64,000 bases of DNA, from positions 233,426 through 297,425 of the forward strand of contig NZ_VYQE01000002.1 of the NCBI RefSeq assembly GCF_008710275.1, in the 5' to 3' direction. This stretch comes from Histidinibacterium aquaticum (GTDB taxonomy: Bacteria > Pseudomonadota > Alphaproteobacteria > Rhodobacterales > Rhodobacteraceae). The notes under the pieces were generated by a model. That model was given only the letters and a program-made list of their open reading frames with translations, was not told the origin of the DNA and did no database searches. The translations under genes were made by a program, and so were the position numbers. This document shows, in pieces, positions 1 to 8,300 of the stretch. Within the stretch, counting starts at the first letter, position 1; the number at the start of each line of letters is the position of its first letter.

Positions 1-9
1 GATTGCACC

Positions 10-37
10 CGCGCGGGGCCGTGTTAAACCCCGCGCG
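10..37. repeat. Inverted repeat upstream of argS
   Basis: A 9-bp GC arm (CGCGCGGGG, 10-18) is repeated inverted at 29-37 around a 10-nt AT-richer loop. It sits just before argS. It may be a terminator-like hairpin of the gene lying left of the window, but no T-run follows it. Confidence 0.4.
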
Positions 38-49
38 ACATCTGACAGA

Positions 50-1801
50 GTGAGCGCGATGAACCTCTTTTCCGATATCCGGGTGCTGGTCGTGGACTGC
101 CTCGACGCGATGGTGGCCGAGGGCGCGCTGCCCGAGGGCCTGGACTACGCCAACGTCACCGTCGAGCCGCCGCGCGACCCCGCCCACGGCGACATGGCGA
201 CCAATGCCGCGATGGTGCTGGCCAAGCCCGCCGGGCTGAAGCCGCGCGACATCGCCGAGACGCTCTCGGAGAAGCTCTCCGCCGACGGTCGGATCGAGCT
301 GGCCGAGGTGGCGGGGCCGGGGTTCCTGAACATGCGGCTCGCGGCCTCGGTCTGGCAGGGTGTCGTGAAGACTGCGTTGACCGACGCGGGCTTCGGCCGG
401 TCCGGGATGGGCGCGGGCCAGAAGGTCAACGTCGAGTTCGTCTCGGTGAACCCCACGGGCCCGATGCACGTGGGCCATACCCGCAACGCCTGCTTCGGCG
501 ACGCGCTCGCCAGCCTGCTCGACTTCGCGGGTTACGAGGTCACGCGGGAATACTACATCAACGACGGCGGCGCGCAGGTCGACGTGCTCGCGCGGTCTGT
601 CTACCTGCGCTACCTCGAGGCCCACGGGCAGGAGGTGGCCTTTGCCGACGGCACCTACCCGGGCGACTACCTGATCCCGGTGGGCGAGGCGCTCAAGGAC
701 CTGCACGGCGACGCCTTCGTGGGCCAGCCCGAAGAGGTCTGGCTCGACGAGGTGCGGGCCTTCGCCACCGAGAAGATGATGGAGCAGATCCGCTCGGATC
801 TCGCCGCCATCGGCGTGACCATGGACCGCTATTTCTCGGAGAAGTCGCTCTACGGCACCGGCCGGATCGAGGCGGCCATCGAGGCGCTGCGCGAGCGGGA
901 CCTGATCTACAAGGGCACGCTGGAGCCGCCGAAGGGCAAGGTCCCCGAGGACTGGGAGCCGCGGGAGCAGACGCTCTTCCGCTCGACCGCGCATGGCGAC
1001 GACGTTGACCGGCCGATCATGAAGTCCGACGGCGCCTGGACCTACTTCGCGCCCGACATCGCCTACCACTACGACAAGGTGGAGCGGGGCTACGACCAGC
1101 TGATCGACGTGATGGGCGCCGACCACGGCGGCTACGTCAAGCGGATGAAGGCCGCGGTCTCGGCGCTGACCGACGGGCGCGTGCCGCTCGACATCAAGCT
1201 GATCCAGCTGGTGAAGCTCTACAAGGACGGCGAACCCTTCAAGATGTCCAAGCGGGCGGGGACCTTCGTCACGCTTTCCGACGTGGTGGACCTCGTGGGC
1301 GCCGACGTGGCCCGCTTCCACATGCTCACGCGCAAGAACGACGCACCGCTCGATTTCGACGTGGACAAGGTGACCGAGCAGTCCAAGGACAACCCGGTCT
1401 TCTATGTCCAGTACGCCCATGCCCGCGCCCAGTCGGTGCTGCGAAAGGCCGTCGAGATGGGCTGCGAGACCGATCCGGCCGCGCTGGCGGGGCAGGACCT
1501 GAGCGCCTTTTCCGACGAGGGCGAGCTCAAGCTCATGCAGAAGATCGCCGAATGGCCGCGCCTGATCGAGATCGCCGCGCGCCTTCACGAGCCGCACCGG
1601 GTGGCCTTCTACCTCTACGAACTGGCCAGCGAGTTCCACGCGCTCTGGAACAAGGGCAACGACGATCCGGCCCTGCGCTTCCTTCAAGAGGGTGACGCTG
1701 CCGCAACACAGGCGAAAATTGCGCTTCCGAAGGCCGCCGCGATTGTTATTTCGCAAGGGCTTGGTATCCTTGGCGTGACCCCCGTGGACGAGATGCGGTA
1801 G
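50..1801 (+). CDS. argS: Arginyl-tRNA synthetase
   Basis: Charges tRNA-Arg with arginine in the cytoplasm. It is a class I aminoacyl-tRNA synthetase of 583 residues, the normal bacterial length. The N-terminal tRNA-binding domain fills about the first 110 residues. The ATP-binding HVGH signature lies at residues 140-143, the KMSK loop at 398-401, and the DALR anticodon-binding domain at the C-terminus. The start is GTG at 50; an in-frame ATG at 59 is an equally short alternative with no clearly better ribosome site. It is followed by the SPOR gene, nagZ, scpA and scpB on the same strand, an order I associate with Rhodobacteraceae. Confidence 0.97.
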   Translation: MSAMNLFSDIRVLVVDCLDAMVAEGALPEGLDYANVTVEPPRDPAHGDMATNAAMVLAKPAGLKPRDIAETLSEKLSADGRIELAEVAGPGFLNMRLAASVWQGVVKTALTDAGFGRSGMGAGQKVNVEFVSVNPTGPMHVGHTRNACFGDALASLLDFAGYEVTREYYINDGGAQVDVLARSVYLRYLEAHGQEVAFADGTYPGDYLIPVGEALKDLHGDAFVGQPEEVWLDEVRAFATEKMMEQIRSDLAAIGVTMDRYFSEKSLYGTGRIEAAIEALRERDLIYKGTLEPPKGKVPEDWEPREQTLFRSTAHGDDVDRPIMKSDGAWTYFAPDIAYHYDKVERGYDQLIDVMGADHGGYVKRMKAAVSALTDGRVPLDIKLIQLVKLYKDGEPFKMSKRAGTFVTLSDVVDLVGADVARFHMLTRKNDAPLDFDVDKVTEQSKDNPVFYVQYAHARAQSVLRKAVEMGCETDPAALAGQDLSAFSDEGELKLMQKIAEWPRLIEIAARLHEPHRVAFYLYELASEFHALWNKGNDDPALRFLQEGDAAATQAKIALPKAAAIVISQGLGILGVTPVDEMR

Positions 1802-1882
1802 CCCGAGGGCCGGAAGGCGCGACGGATCAAACCGCACAGGAATGCCTTGCGGGGGTGACGAGCAGGAACCCCGAAAGACCCA

Positions 1883-1902
1883 CCGGCGGCCCGAACCGCC
1901 GG
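1883..1902. repeat. Short hairpin between argS and SPOR gene
   Basis: A 7-bp inverted repeat (CCGGCGG / CCGCCGG) with a 6-nt loop ends 16 nt before the ATG of the SPOR gene. There is no T-tract, so it could be a leader structure rather than a terminator. Confidence 0.35.
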
Positions 1903-1918
1903 GGCATGTGAGGCAGAA

Positions 1919-2920
1919 ATGGCAGACATTCCCTACGGTGCGGCGGACGAGCCGCGGACCGGCTCGGTGGCCGGACCGGTCGTGAATCTGATCGGCGCGG
2001 GCCTCTCGCTCGCCCTTGTCGCCGGGATCGGCGTCTGGGGCTACAAGCTGGTGATGCGCGACGTGACCGGCGTCCCCGTCGTCAAGGCGATGGAGGGTCC
2101 CATGCGGATCCAGCCCGAGAACCCGGGCGGCGAGGTCGCGCTGCATCGCGGACTTTCCGTCAACACGATCGCCGCCGAGGGCGAAGCGGCGCCGCCGGAG
2201 GACCGGCTGGTGCTGGCGCCCGAGGGTGTCGACCTCGCGGCGGAGGACATGGAGGTCGCCCCGGCCGCCGACGAGACCGGCGGGGAGGCCGTCACCCGCG
2301 TCTCCGCCATGATCGCCGAAGCCGCCGCGGAGAGCGACGTGTCCGAGGCCGAGGTGCAGGAAGAGGTCGCCGCGGCGGGGCAGGAGGCCGACGGCCCGCT
2401 CACCGCCGAGCAGATCCTGGCGCTCGCCGACGAGATCGCCCGCGGCACGCAGCCGCTCGAACCGGTCGAGGAAGGCGCCACCACCGGCGAGGTCGAGCTG
2501 GCGCTCGACGGCTCCCCGGTCGTCGACGTGATCCCCGCGAGCGTGCCGGGCGTGAGCCGCTCGCTGCGACCGAAGACGCGGCCCATGCGGATCACCGCCA
2601 TCGAGCCCACCTCGACCATGGCCGCGCCGGCGAGCGAGACCCGCAGTCTCGATCCCTCGGAGATCACCGTGGGAACCAAGCTCGTGCAGCTCGGAGCCTT
2701 CGACAGCGAACAGGTGGCCCTGGCCGAGTGGCAGGCGCTGCAGGGGCGCTTCGGCGAGTTCATGGGCGACAAGGCCCGCGTGATCCAGCGCGCGGAGAGC
2801 GGCGGACGCACCTTCTGGCGGCTGCGCGCCGCGGGCTTCGGCGACCTTTCCGAGGCGCGGCGGTTCTGCGCGGCGCTGGTGGCCGAGGATGCGCTCTGCA
2901 TCCCCGTGGTGGTGCGCTGA
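1919..2920 (+). CDS. SPOR domain-containing inner-membrane protein
   Basis: Probable envelope protein that binds glycan strands lacking stem peptides at division sites. It has 333 residues. A single membrane segment lies near residues 22-44 with a short cytoplasmic N-terminus. A long acidic, Ala/Glu/Pro-rich periplasmic linker follows. A C-terminal SPOR domain covers about residues 250-333, beginning near VGTKLVQLGAF. It ends one base before nagZ. The argS-SPOR-nagZ-scpAB order suggests a co-transcribed envelope and chromosome group. The family call rests on the layout and the SPOR-like C-terminus; its role in division is inferred from characterised SPOR proteins. Confidence 0.85.
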   Translation: MADIPYGAADEPRTGSVAGPVVNLIGAGLSLALVAGIGVWGYKLVMRDVTGVPVVKAMEGPMRIQPENPGGEVALHRGLSVNTIAAEGEAAPPEDRLVLAPEGVDLAAEDMEVAPAADETGGEAVTRVSAMIAEAAAESDVSEAEVQEEVAAAGQEADGPLTAEQILALADEIARGTQPLEPVEEGATTGEVELALDGSPVVDVIPASVPGVSRSLRPKTRPMRITAIEPTSTMAAPASETRSLDPSEITVGTKLVQLGAFDSEQVALAEWQALQGRFGEFMGDKARVIQRAESGGRTFWRLRAAGFGDLSEARRFCAALVAEDALCIPVVVR

Positions 2921-2921
2921 C

Positions 2922-3911
2922 ATGACCCGGCGGGCGGTTGCCTTCGGCTGCGAGGGTCTCCGCCTGACGGCCGGGGAGCGCCGCTTCTTCGGCCGCGCGG
3001 ACCCCGTGGGGTTCATCCTCTTCGCCCGAAACCTCGAGGCCCCGGACCAGGTGCGCGCGCTCACCTCCGAGCTGCGCGACTCCGTCGGCTGGAACGCGCC
3101 GGTCCTGATCGACCAGGAGGGCGGGCGCGTGCAGCGCATGGGCCCGCCGCACTGGCGCGCCTACCTGCCGGCGCTCGACCAGATGGAGCGGGCGCGCGAG
3201 CCGATGCGGGCCCAGTGGCTGCGCAACCGGCTGATCGCCGACGAGCTGCACGCCGTGGGCATCGACGTGAACTGCGCCCCGCTCGCCGACCTTGTGGAGC
3301 CCGAGACCCACGCGGTGCTGCGCAACCGGCTCTACGGGTCCGACGTGGAGACGGTGGTCGAGGCCGCGAGAACCTGCGCCGAAGCGCTGCTCTCGGGCGG
3401 CGTGCTGCCGGTGCTCAAGCACATCCCGGGCTACGGCCGCGCGCAGGTCGACAGCCACCTGGAGCTGCCGCGCATCGACCTTCCGGCGGAAGAGCTCGCG
3501 GCGCGGGACTTCGCCCCCTTCCGGGCGCTCAACGACCTGCCCATGGGCATGACCGCGCATATCGTGGTCTCCGACATCGACCCCGACCATCCCGCCACGA
3601 CCTCGGAGCGGATGATCGCGCTGATCCGGCAGGAGATCGGGTTCTCCGGCCTGCTCTTCTCCGACGACATCGGGATGGAGGCGCTCTCGGGCCCCGTTCC
3701 GGATCGGGCGGCGGCCTGTCTCGACGCGGGCTGCGACGTGGCGCTGCATTGCAACGGCGAGCTGGCCGAGATGGAGGCCGTGGCGGGCGCCTGCGGTCCG
3801 CTGACCGAGCGCGGAGCGGAACGTCTGCAGGCGGCGCTCGCCCGCCGGACGGCGCCCCAGCCGATTGACACCGGCGCCCTCATCGCGGAACTCTCTGACC
3901 TTCTCAACTGA
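2922..3911 (+). CDS. nagZ: Beta-N-acetylhexosaminidase (glycoside hydrolase 3)
   Basis: Removes GlcNAc from anhydro-muropeptides during peptidoglycan recycling in the cytoplasm. It has 329 residues. The family signature KHIPGYG starts at residue 166, followed by the DSH segment with its catalytic His. The nucleophile Asp is D248 in FSDDIGM. The frame stays open upstream to 2889, but the ATG at 2922, one base after the SPOR stop, is the natural start and gives the usual NagZ N-terminus. Tight spacing implies an operon with the SPOR gene and scpA. Confidence 0.95.
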   Translation: MTRRAVAFGCEGLRLTAGERRFFGRADPVGFILFARNLEAPDQVRALTSELRDSVGWNAPVLIDQEGGRVQRMGPPHWRAYLPALDQMERAREPMRAQWLRNRLIADELHAVGIDVNCAPLADLVEPETHAVLRNRLYGSDVETVVEAARTCAEALLSGGVLPVLKHIPGYGRAQVDSHLELPRIDLPAEELAARDFAPFRALNDLPMGMTAHIVVSDIDPDHPATTSERMIALIRQEIGFSGLLFSDDIGMEALSGPVPDRAAACLDAGCDVALHCNGELAEMEAVAGACGPLTERGAERLQAALARRTAPQPIDTGALIAELSDLLN

Positions 3912-3921
3912 GGGTCGCCCC

Positions 3922-4701
3922 TTGTCCGACAGTCCCGAACCGGTCCAGCTCGACGTCTCCGCCCGGCTCGCCGCCGAGGCGCTGATCGTCGACGTCGAGG
4001 GCTTCGAGGGGCCGCTCGACCTGCTGCTGAGCCTCAGCCGCACGCAGAAGGTGGACCTGCGGGAGATCTCGATCCTCGCGCTCGCGCGGCAGTACCTGGC
4101 CTTCGTGGAGAAGGCGCGGGAGCTGCGGATCGAGCTGGCCGCCGACTACCTCGTCATGGCGGCCTGGCTGGCCTTTCTGAAGTCGCGGCTGCTGCTGCCG
4201 CCGGACCCCGAAGAGGAGGGGCCCTCGGGCGAGGACCTCGCCGCGCATCTCGCGTTCCAGCTGGAGCGGCTGGAGGCGATGCGCCGGTCGGCCGCCCGGC
4301 TCATGGCGCGCGACCAGCTGGGGCGCGACCGCTTCGCGCGGGGGATCACCGAGGACGTGGCCCGCGTACGCCGGGTGGAATACACCGCGACGCTCATCGA
4401 CCTGATGCAGGCCTATGCCCGGATCCGCACCCGCGACGAGTTCCGGCCCTATGCCTACGACCGGACCAACCTGCTCAGCATGGAAGAGGCGCTCGACCGG
4501 CTGCGGCCGCTGATCGGCTTCGCGGGGGAGTGGACCGATCTCATGTCCTACCTGCCCGACAGCTGGAGCGCCGATCCCGCGCGCCGCCGGAGCGCGGCCG
4601 CCTCGACCTTCGCCGCCTCGCTGGAACTGGTGAAGGAGGGGGCGATCCAGATCCGCCAGGGCGAGACCTTCGCCCCGATCCAGATCCGGCGGAAGTCATG
4701 A
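3922..4701 (+). CDS. scpA: Segregation and condensation protein A
   Basis: Kleisin subunit of the SMC-ScpAB condensin that organises and segregates the chromosome. It has 259 residues. The N-terminal kleisin signature reads GFEGPLDLLLSL near residue 28. No ATG is available upstream; TTG at 3922 lies 10 nt after the nagZ stop with GAGGG at 3910-3914 ahead of it. An in-frame TTG at 3865 is possible but would overlap nagZ heavily. The stop overlaps the scpB start (ATGA), so the two subunits are translationally coupled. Confidence 0.93.
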   Translation: MSDSPEPVQLDVSARLAAEALIVDVEGFEGPLDLLLSLSRTQKVDLREISILALARQYLAFVEKARELRIELAADYLVMAAWLAFLKSRLLLPPDPEEEGPSGEDLAAHLAFQLERLEAMRRSAARLMARDQLGRDRFARGITEDVARVRRVEYTATLIDLMQAYARIRTRDEFRPYAYDRTNLLSMEEALDRLRPLIGFAGEWTDLMSYLPDSWSADPARRRSAAASTFAASLELVKEGAIQIRQGETFAPIQIRRKS

Positions 4702-5354
4702 GCGAGGAGACGCGGGACGAGCCGCAGGAGCAGAGCCTCTTCGAGGCGCCGCCCATGGCGGAGCAGGAGCGCATGGTCGAGGCCATCCTCTTCGCCACGG
4801 CCGAGCCGGTGACGATCCGCGAGCTGACCGGCCGGATGCCGCATGGCTCCGAGCCGCGCGAGGCGCTGGAGCATCTGCGCCGCCGCTACGAGGGTCGCGG
4901 CGTGCAGGTCACCCGGATCGGCGAGGCCTGGGCGATCCGCACCGCGCCCGACCTCGGGTTCCTGATGCGCCAGGAGGTGGTCGAGACCCGCAAGCTCTCG
5001 CGCGCGGCGATCGAGACGCTGGCCATCATCGCCTACCACCAGCCGGTGACCCGCGCCGAGATCGAGGAGATCCGCGGCGTGGGCGTGAGCCGGGGCACCA
5101 TCGACCAGCTCATCGAGATGGACTGGATCCGCTTCGGCCGCCGCCGGATGACGCCGGGCCGCCCGGTCACCTTCGTCGTGACGGAGACCTTCCTCGACCA
5201 CTTCGCGCTGGAGACCGCGCGGGATCTGCCGGGGCTCTCGGAGCTGCGCGCCGCGGGCCTGCTGGACAGCCGCCCGCCGCCGGGCGAGGGCGAGGAGGAT
5301 GCCGAGGGCGAGGAGGCGACCGACGAGGGCCAGGAGGATCTCTTCGAGGAGTGA
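4698..5354 (+). CDS. scpB: Segregation and condensation protein B
   Basis: Partner of ScpA in the SMC condensin. It has 218 residues: a short acidic N-terminus, two winged-helix modules (the segment AIIAYHQPVTRAEIEEIRGV is highly characteristic), and an acidic Glu/Asp-rich tail of about 35 residues. ATG at 4698 overlaps the scpA stop by four bases. The frame is open further upstream to 4530, but that part is a shadow of scpA. Confidence 0.94.
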   Translation: MSEETRDEPQEQSLFEAPPMAEQERMVEAILFATAEPVTIRELTGRMPHGSEPREALEHLRRRYEGRGVQVTRIGEAWAIRTAPDLGFLMRQEVVETRKLSRAAIETLAIIAYHQPVTRAEIEEIRGVGVSRGTIDQLIEMDWIRFGRRRMTPGRPVTFVVTETFLDHFALETARDLPGLSELRAAGLLDSRPPPGEGEEDAEGEEATDEGQEDLFEE

Positions 5355-5417
5355 GGCCTTTCCGGAAGGGCCGTCCTCCCCTAGGGTCGCGGCCGGGCAG
5401 GGGCGGAAAGGGACGTC

Positions 5418-5588
5418 ATGGAGCGCATCATCAGGACGATCGTGAGGATGTTCCTCCGCGAGGGATTCCGCCAGACCTCGCGCAGGGGCGGCGGGCGCGG
5501 GGCGGCCCCGACCTCGCCGCAGGCCCGCAAGGCGGCCAAGCAGGCGCGGCGGGCGATGCGGGTGACCCGGCGCATCGGGCGGTTCTGA
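5418..5588 (+). CDS. Small Arg-rich protein of unknown function
   Basis: A 56-codon ORF starting at ATG 5418, preceded by GGGACG and lying 63 nt after scpB. The predicted peptide starts MERIIRTIVRMFLREGFR and is strongly basic. It has an amphipathic hydrophobic/Arg N-terminal helix, a Gly-Arg stretch, and a basic C-terminus ending RRIGRF. I do not recognise a domain. In related genomes tatA often follows scpB, but this is not TatA-like. It could be a small membrane-surface or nucleic-acid-binding protein; function unknown. Confidence 0.6.
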   Translation: MERIIRTIVRMFLREGFRQTSRRGGGRGAAPTSPQARKAAKQARRAMRVTRRIGRF

Positions 5589-5642
5589 CCGACGGCTTTC
5601 ACCACGCGGAGCGGCCTCGCGGCCGCGCCCTGTGAGCCCGGC

Positions 5643-5740
5643 CCCGCCTTCGGCGGGCTCCGGGCGGGTTCGGGGGGCGCTGCCCCCTCTTGCGGCCCCG
5701 GGGCCGCAATTCACCCCCGGGATATTTCACCCCAGAAGAG
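5643..5740. repeat. Dispersed multi-hairpin element, copy 1
   Basis: Three GC-rich hairpins in a row: CCCGCC-TTC-GGCGGG (5643-5657), GGGGGC-GCT-GCCCCC (5673-5687) and the perfect 18-nt palindrome at 5691-5708. A tail follows (5710-5740) containing GATATTTCACCCCAGAAGA. The same architecture and tail recur at 8226-8290 and, diverged, at 56111-56205; a tail fragment is at 19611-19633. I see this as a Rhodobacteraceae-type intergenic repeat. Confidence 0.6.
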
Positions 5741-5742
5741 GA

Positions 5743-6105
5743 TCAGGACATTGGCGGCGGCGGGACGGGCTCCAGCGCGGCGCGCTGTGCCCGGGTCAGG
5801 CCGGCGCGGACGATGCGGTAGGAGGCGTGCAGCCGCTCGCGGATCTCTTCCTGCGCGGCGATCGACCAGTCGACGCGCACCCAGGAGCGGTGAAAGTAGG
5901 GCGCCCGGACCGCGCGGCCCATGTCGATGAGCATCGCGGCATCCTCGACCGAGGGCGTCTTAACCGAGACACCCTCGCCCTGGCTGCCCACGACGGCGAA
6001 GAGCTTGCCGCCGACCTTCCAGGCGTCGTGGCCGCCGCCCCAGGGGTCGGAGTGCTCTGCCCCGGGCAGGGTCCTGCAGTAGGCGTTGACGATCTCGCGG
6101 CTCAT
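5743..6105 (-). CDS. MmcQ/YjbR family protein
   Basis: A 120-residue protein beginning MSREIVNAYCRTLPGAE, with the family pattern of a W-containing DAWKVGGKLFAVVG segment and a later YFHRSWVRVDW segment. These fit the MmcQ/YjbR (CyaY-like fold) DNA-binding family; the biological role is not established. Start chosen at the ATG complementary to 6103-6105; the longer open frame to 6222 runs into the divergently transcribed neighbour. It is divergent from the DUF1697 gene with only about 37 bp between the starts. Confidence 0.8.
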   Translation of the reverse strand: MSREIVNAYCRTLPGAEHSDPWGGGHDAWKVGGKLFAVVGSQGEGVSVKTPSVEDAAMLIDMGRAVRAPYFHRSWVRVDWSIAAQEEIRERLHASYRIVRAGLTRAQRAALEPVPPPPMS

Positions 6106-6142
6106 GGCGCTATGCTGCGCGCGAAAGATGACGGGGGCAAGA

Positions 6143-6667
6143 ATGGCTGCGCATGTGGCCCTGCTGCGGGGAATCAACGTGGGCGGGGCGAACCGGCTGC
6201 CGATGGCCGACCTGAAACGCATCGCCGGCGGGCTCGGGTGGCGGGAGGCGCGGAGCTATCTCGCCTCGGGCAACCTCGTCTTCGAGGCCGACGAAGGGGA
6301 CCACGAGGCGGCCCTGCGCGAGGCGCTGCGCCGGGAGGCGGGGCTCCGGATCGCCGTGCGGGTTCTCGACGCGGGCCGATTCCGGACGATCGCGGCGGCC
6401 TGTCCCTTCTCCCCCGAGGACGGGCGGCTGGCGCATGTCTATTTCTGCTGGGCGGAGCCCGAAATCGACGCCGGGCTCCTGGAGCGGCTGCGCGCGCCGG
6501 ACGAGCGGCTGGAGGCGGGCGAGGGGGCGGTCTACCTCGATGCGCCGAGCGGGATCGGACGGTCGAAGCTCGCGGCCAACCTCGAGCGGGTCGTGCGGGG
6601 GACCGAGCTCACGGGACGCAACCTGCGCACCGTTCGGGCGCTGGACGGGATGCTCGGGGCGGCTTGA
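6143..6667 (+). CDS. DUF1697 domain-containing protein
   Basis: A 174-residue protein starting MAAHVALLRGINVGGANRLP, which is the hallmark N-terminus of the DUF1697 family (usual length about 180). The internal YLASGNLVFEA and C-terminal GRNLRTV segments also fit. Its function is unknown; the fold is thought to be ferredoxin-like. ATG at 6143 is preceded by GGGGG; an ATG at 6128 is an alternative. The promoter must lie in the very short divergent region or inside the neighbouring MmcQ-like gene. Confidence 0.82.
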   Translation: MAAHVALLRGINVGGANRLPMADLKRIAGGLGWREARSYLASGNLVFEADEGDHEAALREALRREAGLRIAVRVLDAGRFRTIAAACPFSPEDGRLAHVYFCWAEPEIDAGLLERLRAPDERLEAGEGAVYLDAPSGIGRSKLAANLERVVRGTELTGRNLRTVRALDGMLGAA

Positions 6668-6706
6668 GACTGGACGCGGGCACCTCCGGCTGCTAGGCCT
6701 CGGCCC

Positions 6707-6748
6707 ATGAAGAGCATTTGCATCACCTGCTGCATCATTCCCTGCTGA
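6707..6748 (+). CDS. Cysteine-rich leader peptide upstream of cysS
   Basis: A 13-codon ORF, MKSICITCCIIPC then TGA, lies in the 165-nt gap before cysS, on the same strand and 84 nt upstream of its ATG. Four of its 13 residues are cysteine, including an adjacent pair, and two Ile-Ile/Ile-Cys stretches are present. A Cys-dense micro-ORF directly in front of the cysteinyl-tRNA synthetase gene is what one expects of a charging-sensing leader (ribosome stalling at Cys codons when Cys-tRNA is short). The ribosome site is weak (AGG about 9 nt upstream). No strong intrinsic terminator is visible between leader and cysS; a C/T-rich stretch (6765-6777) follows. Function inferred from position and composition only. 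Confidence 0.6.
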   Translation: MKSICITCCIIPC

Positions 6749-6832
6749 CTTCCGTCGCGGGCCGCTCTTTCTCTTCCCAATCCGGATCGAAGGTGCCAAG
6801 GCCCGGCGGCGGTGCTTGCCCGAGGACGATCC

Positions 6833-8203
6833 ATGAGCGCGATCCGACTGAGAAACTCCCTGAGCCGCGAGGTCGAGCTCTTCGTCCCGCACGACAGCCG
6901 CAACGTGCGGCTCTATGTCTGCGGGCCGACGGTCTACGACCGCGCCCACCTCGGCAACGCGCGGCCGGTCATCGTCTTCGACACGCTGTTCCGCCTGCTG
7001 CGGCGGGTCTACGGCGAGGAGCACGTGACCTACGTCCGCAACTTCACCGACGTCGACGACAAGATCAACGCGCGGGCGGCGGAGACGGGCCGGGCGATCC
7101 GGGACATCACCACCGAGACCATCGGCTGGTACCACCAGGACATGGGCGCGCTCGGCGCGCTGCGTCCCACGCAGGAGCCGCGGGCGACCGAGTGGATCGG
7201 CGCGATGAAGGACATGATCGCGGGGCTCGTCGGCTCCGGCCACGCCTACGAGGCGGAGGGGCACGTGCTCTTCGCGGTGGAGAGCTACGCCGACTACGGG
7301 CGACTCTCGGGGCGCACAGTCGAGGACATGATCGCCGGCGCCCGGGTCGAGGTCGCGCCCTACAAGCGCAACCCCATGGACTTCGTGCTCTGGAAGCCCT
7401 CGGACGAGGACCAGCCCGGGTGGGAGAGCCCCTGGGGCCGGGGCCGTCCCGGCTGGCACATCGAGTGCTCGGCCATGGCCTACGAGCTGCTGGGCGAGAG
7501 CTTCGACATCCACGGCGGCGGCAACGACCTGATGTTCCCGCACCACGAGAACGAGATTGCCCAGTCGGCCTGCGCGCATCCCGGCGGCGGCTTCGCGCGC
7601 TACTGGGTGCACAACGAGATGCTGCAGGTCGAGGGCAAGAAGATGTCGAAGTCGCTCGGCAACTTCTTCACCGTGCGCGACCTCCTGGATGAGGGCATCC
7701 CCGGCGAGGTGATCCGGCTGGTGATGCTGGGGACGCATTACTCCAAGCCGATGGACTGGACCGCGAAGAAGCGCGAGGAGGCCGAGGCGACGCTGCGGAA
7801 ATGGCGGGCGATGACCGCAGACGTCACGCCCACCGAGGTGGCGCCCGAGGTGCTGGAGGCGCTCTGCGACGACCTCAATACCGCGGGGGCCATCGCCGAG
7901 TTGCACCGGCTGGCGCACGAGGGCGATGCCGGGGGGCTGCTGGCCTCGGCGGAGATGCTGGGGCTGCTTGGACCCGATCTCGCCGGATGGGAGGCGCTGG
8001 AGGTGACCGACGACGCCCGCGCGCTGGTGCAGCGGCTGGTGGACGAGCGGGTCGCGGCGCGCAAGGCGAAGGATTTCGCCCGGGCGGACGCCTTGCGCGA
8101 CGGGCTCGCGGCGGCGGGCGTCGCGGTGAAGGACACCGGCGGTGGGGTGGAATGGGAGCTCACGCCCAAGTTCGACCCGGCCCGGCTGGAGGGGCTGAGG
8201 TGA
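6833..8203 (+). CDS. cysS: Cysteinyl-tRNA synthetase
   Basis: Charges tRNA-Cys. It is a class I synthetase of 456 residues. The zinc-ligand Cys30 lies in CGPTVY, the HIGH-type motif is HLGN (39-42), further zinc ligands are in the WHIECS and PHHENE segments, and KMSKS is at 270-274. ATG at 6833 follows the ribosome site GAGGA at 6822-6826; the open frame to 6812 is not needed. The Cys-rich leader ORF upstream suggests the gene is regulated by cysteine or Cys-tRNA supply. Confidence 0.97.
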   Translation: MSAIRLRNSLSREVELFVPHDSRNVRLYVCGPTVYDRAHLGNARPVIVFDTLFRLLRRVYGEEHVTYVRNFTDVDDKINARAAETGRAIRDITTETIGWYHQDMGALGALRPTQEPRATEWIGAMKDMIAGLVGSGHAYEAEGHVLFAVESYADYGRLSGRTVEDMIAGARVEVAPYKRNPMDFVLWKPSDEDQPGWESPWGRGRPGWHIECSAMAYELLGESFDIHGGGNDLMFPHHENEIAQSACAHPGGGFARYWVHNEMLQVEGKKMSKSLGNFFTVRDLLDEGIPGEVIRLVMLGTHYSKPMDWTAKKREEAEATLRKWRAMTADVTPTEVAPEVLEALCDDLNTAGAIAELHRLAHEGDAGGLLASAEMLGLLGPDLAGWEALEVTDDARALVQRLVDERVAARKAKDFARADALRDGLAAAGVAVKDTGGGVEWELTPKFDPARLEGLR

Positions 8204-8225
8204 GCGCCCGGGCCCGGACCGGGGA

Positions 8226-8290
8226 GGGGGGCTGTCCGCCCCCCGTCCGCTGCGCGGACTCCCCCCGAGGATATTTGACCCCAGAAGAAG
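8226..8290. repeat. Dispersed multi-hairpin element, copy 2
   Basis: Two adjacent hairpins, GGGGGGC/GCCCCCC (8226-8244) and GTCCGC-TGC-GCGGAC (8245-8259), are followed by a tail (8261-8290) with GATATTTGACCCCAGAAGA. The tail matches copy 1 almost base for base. Its end runs straight into the cimA ribosome site, so the element forms most of the cimA 5' region. Confidence 0.6.
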
Positions 8291-8300
8291 GAGGGGAGCG

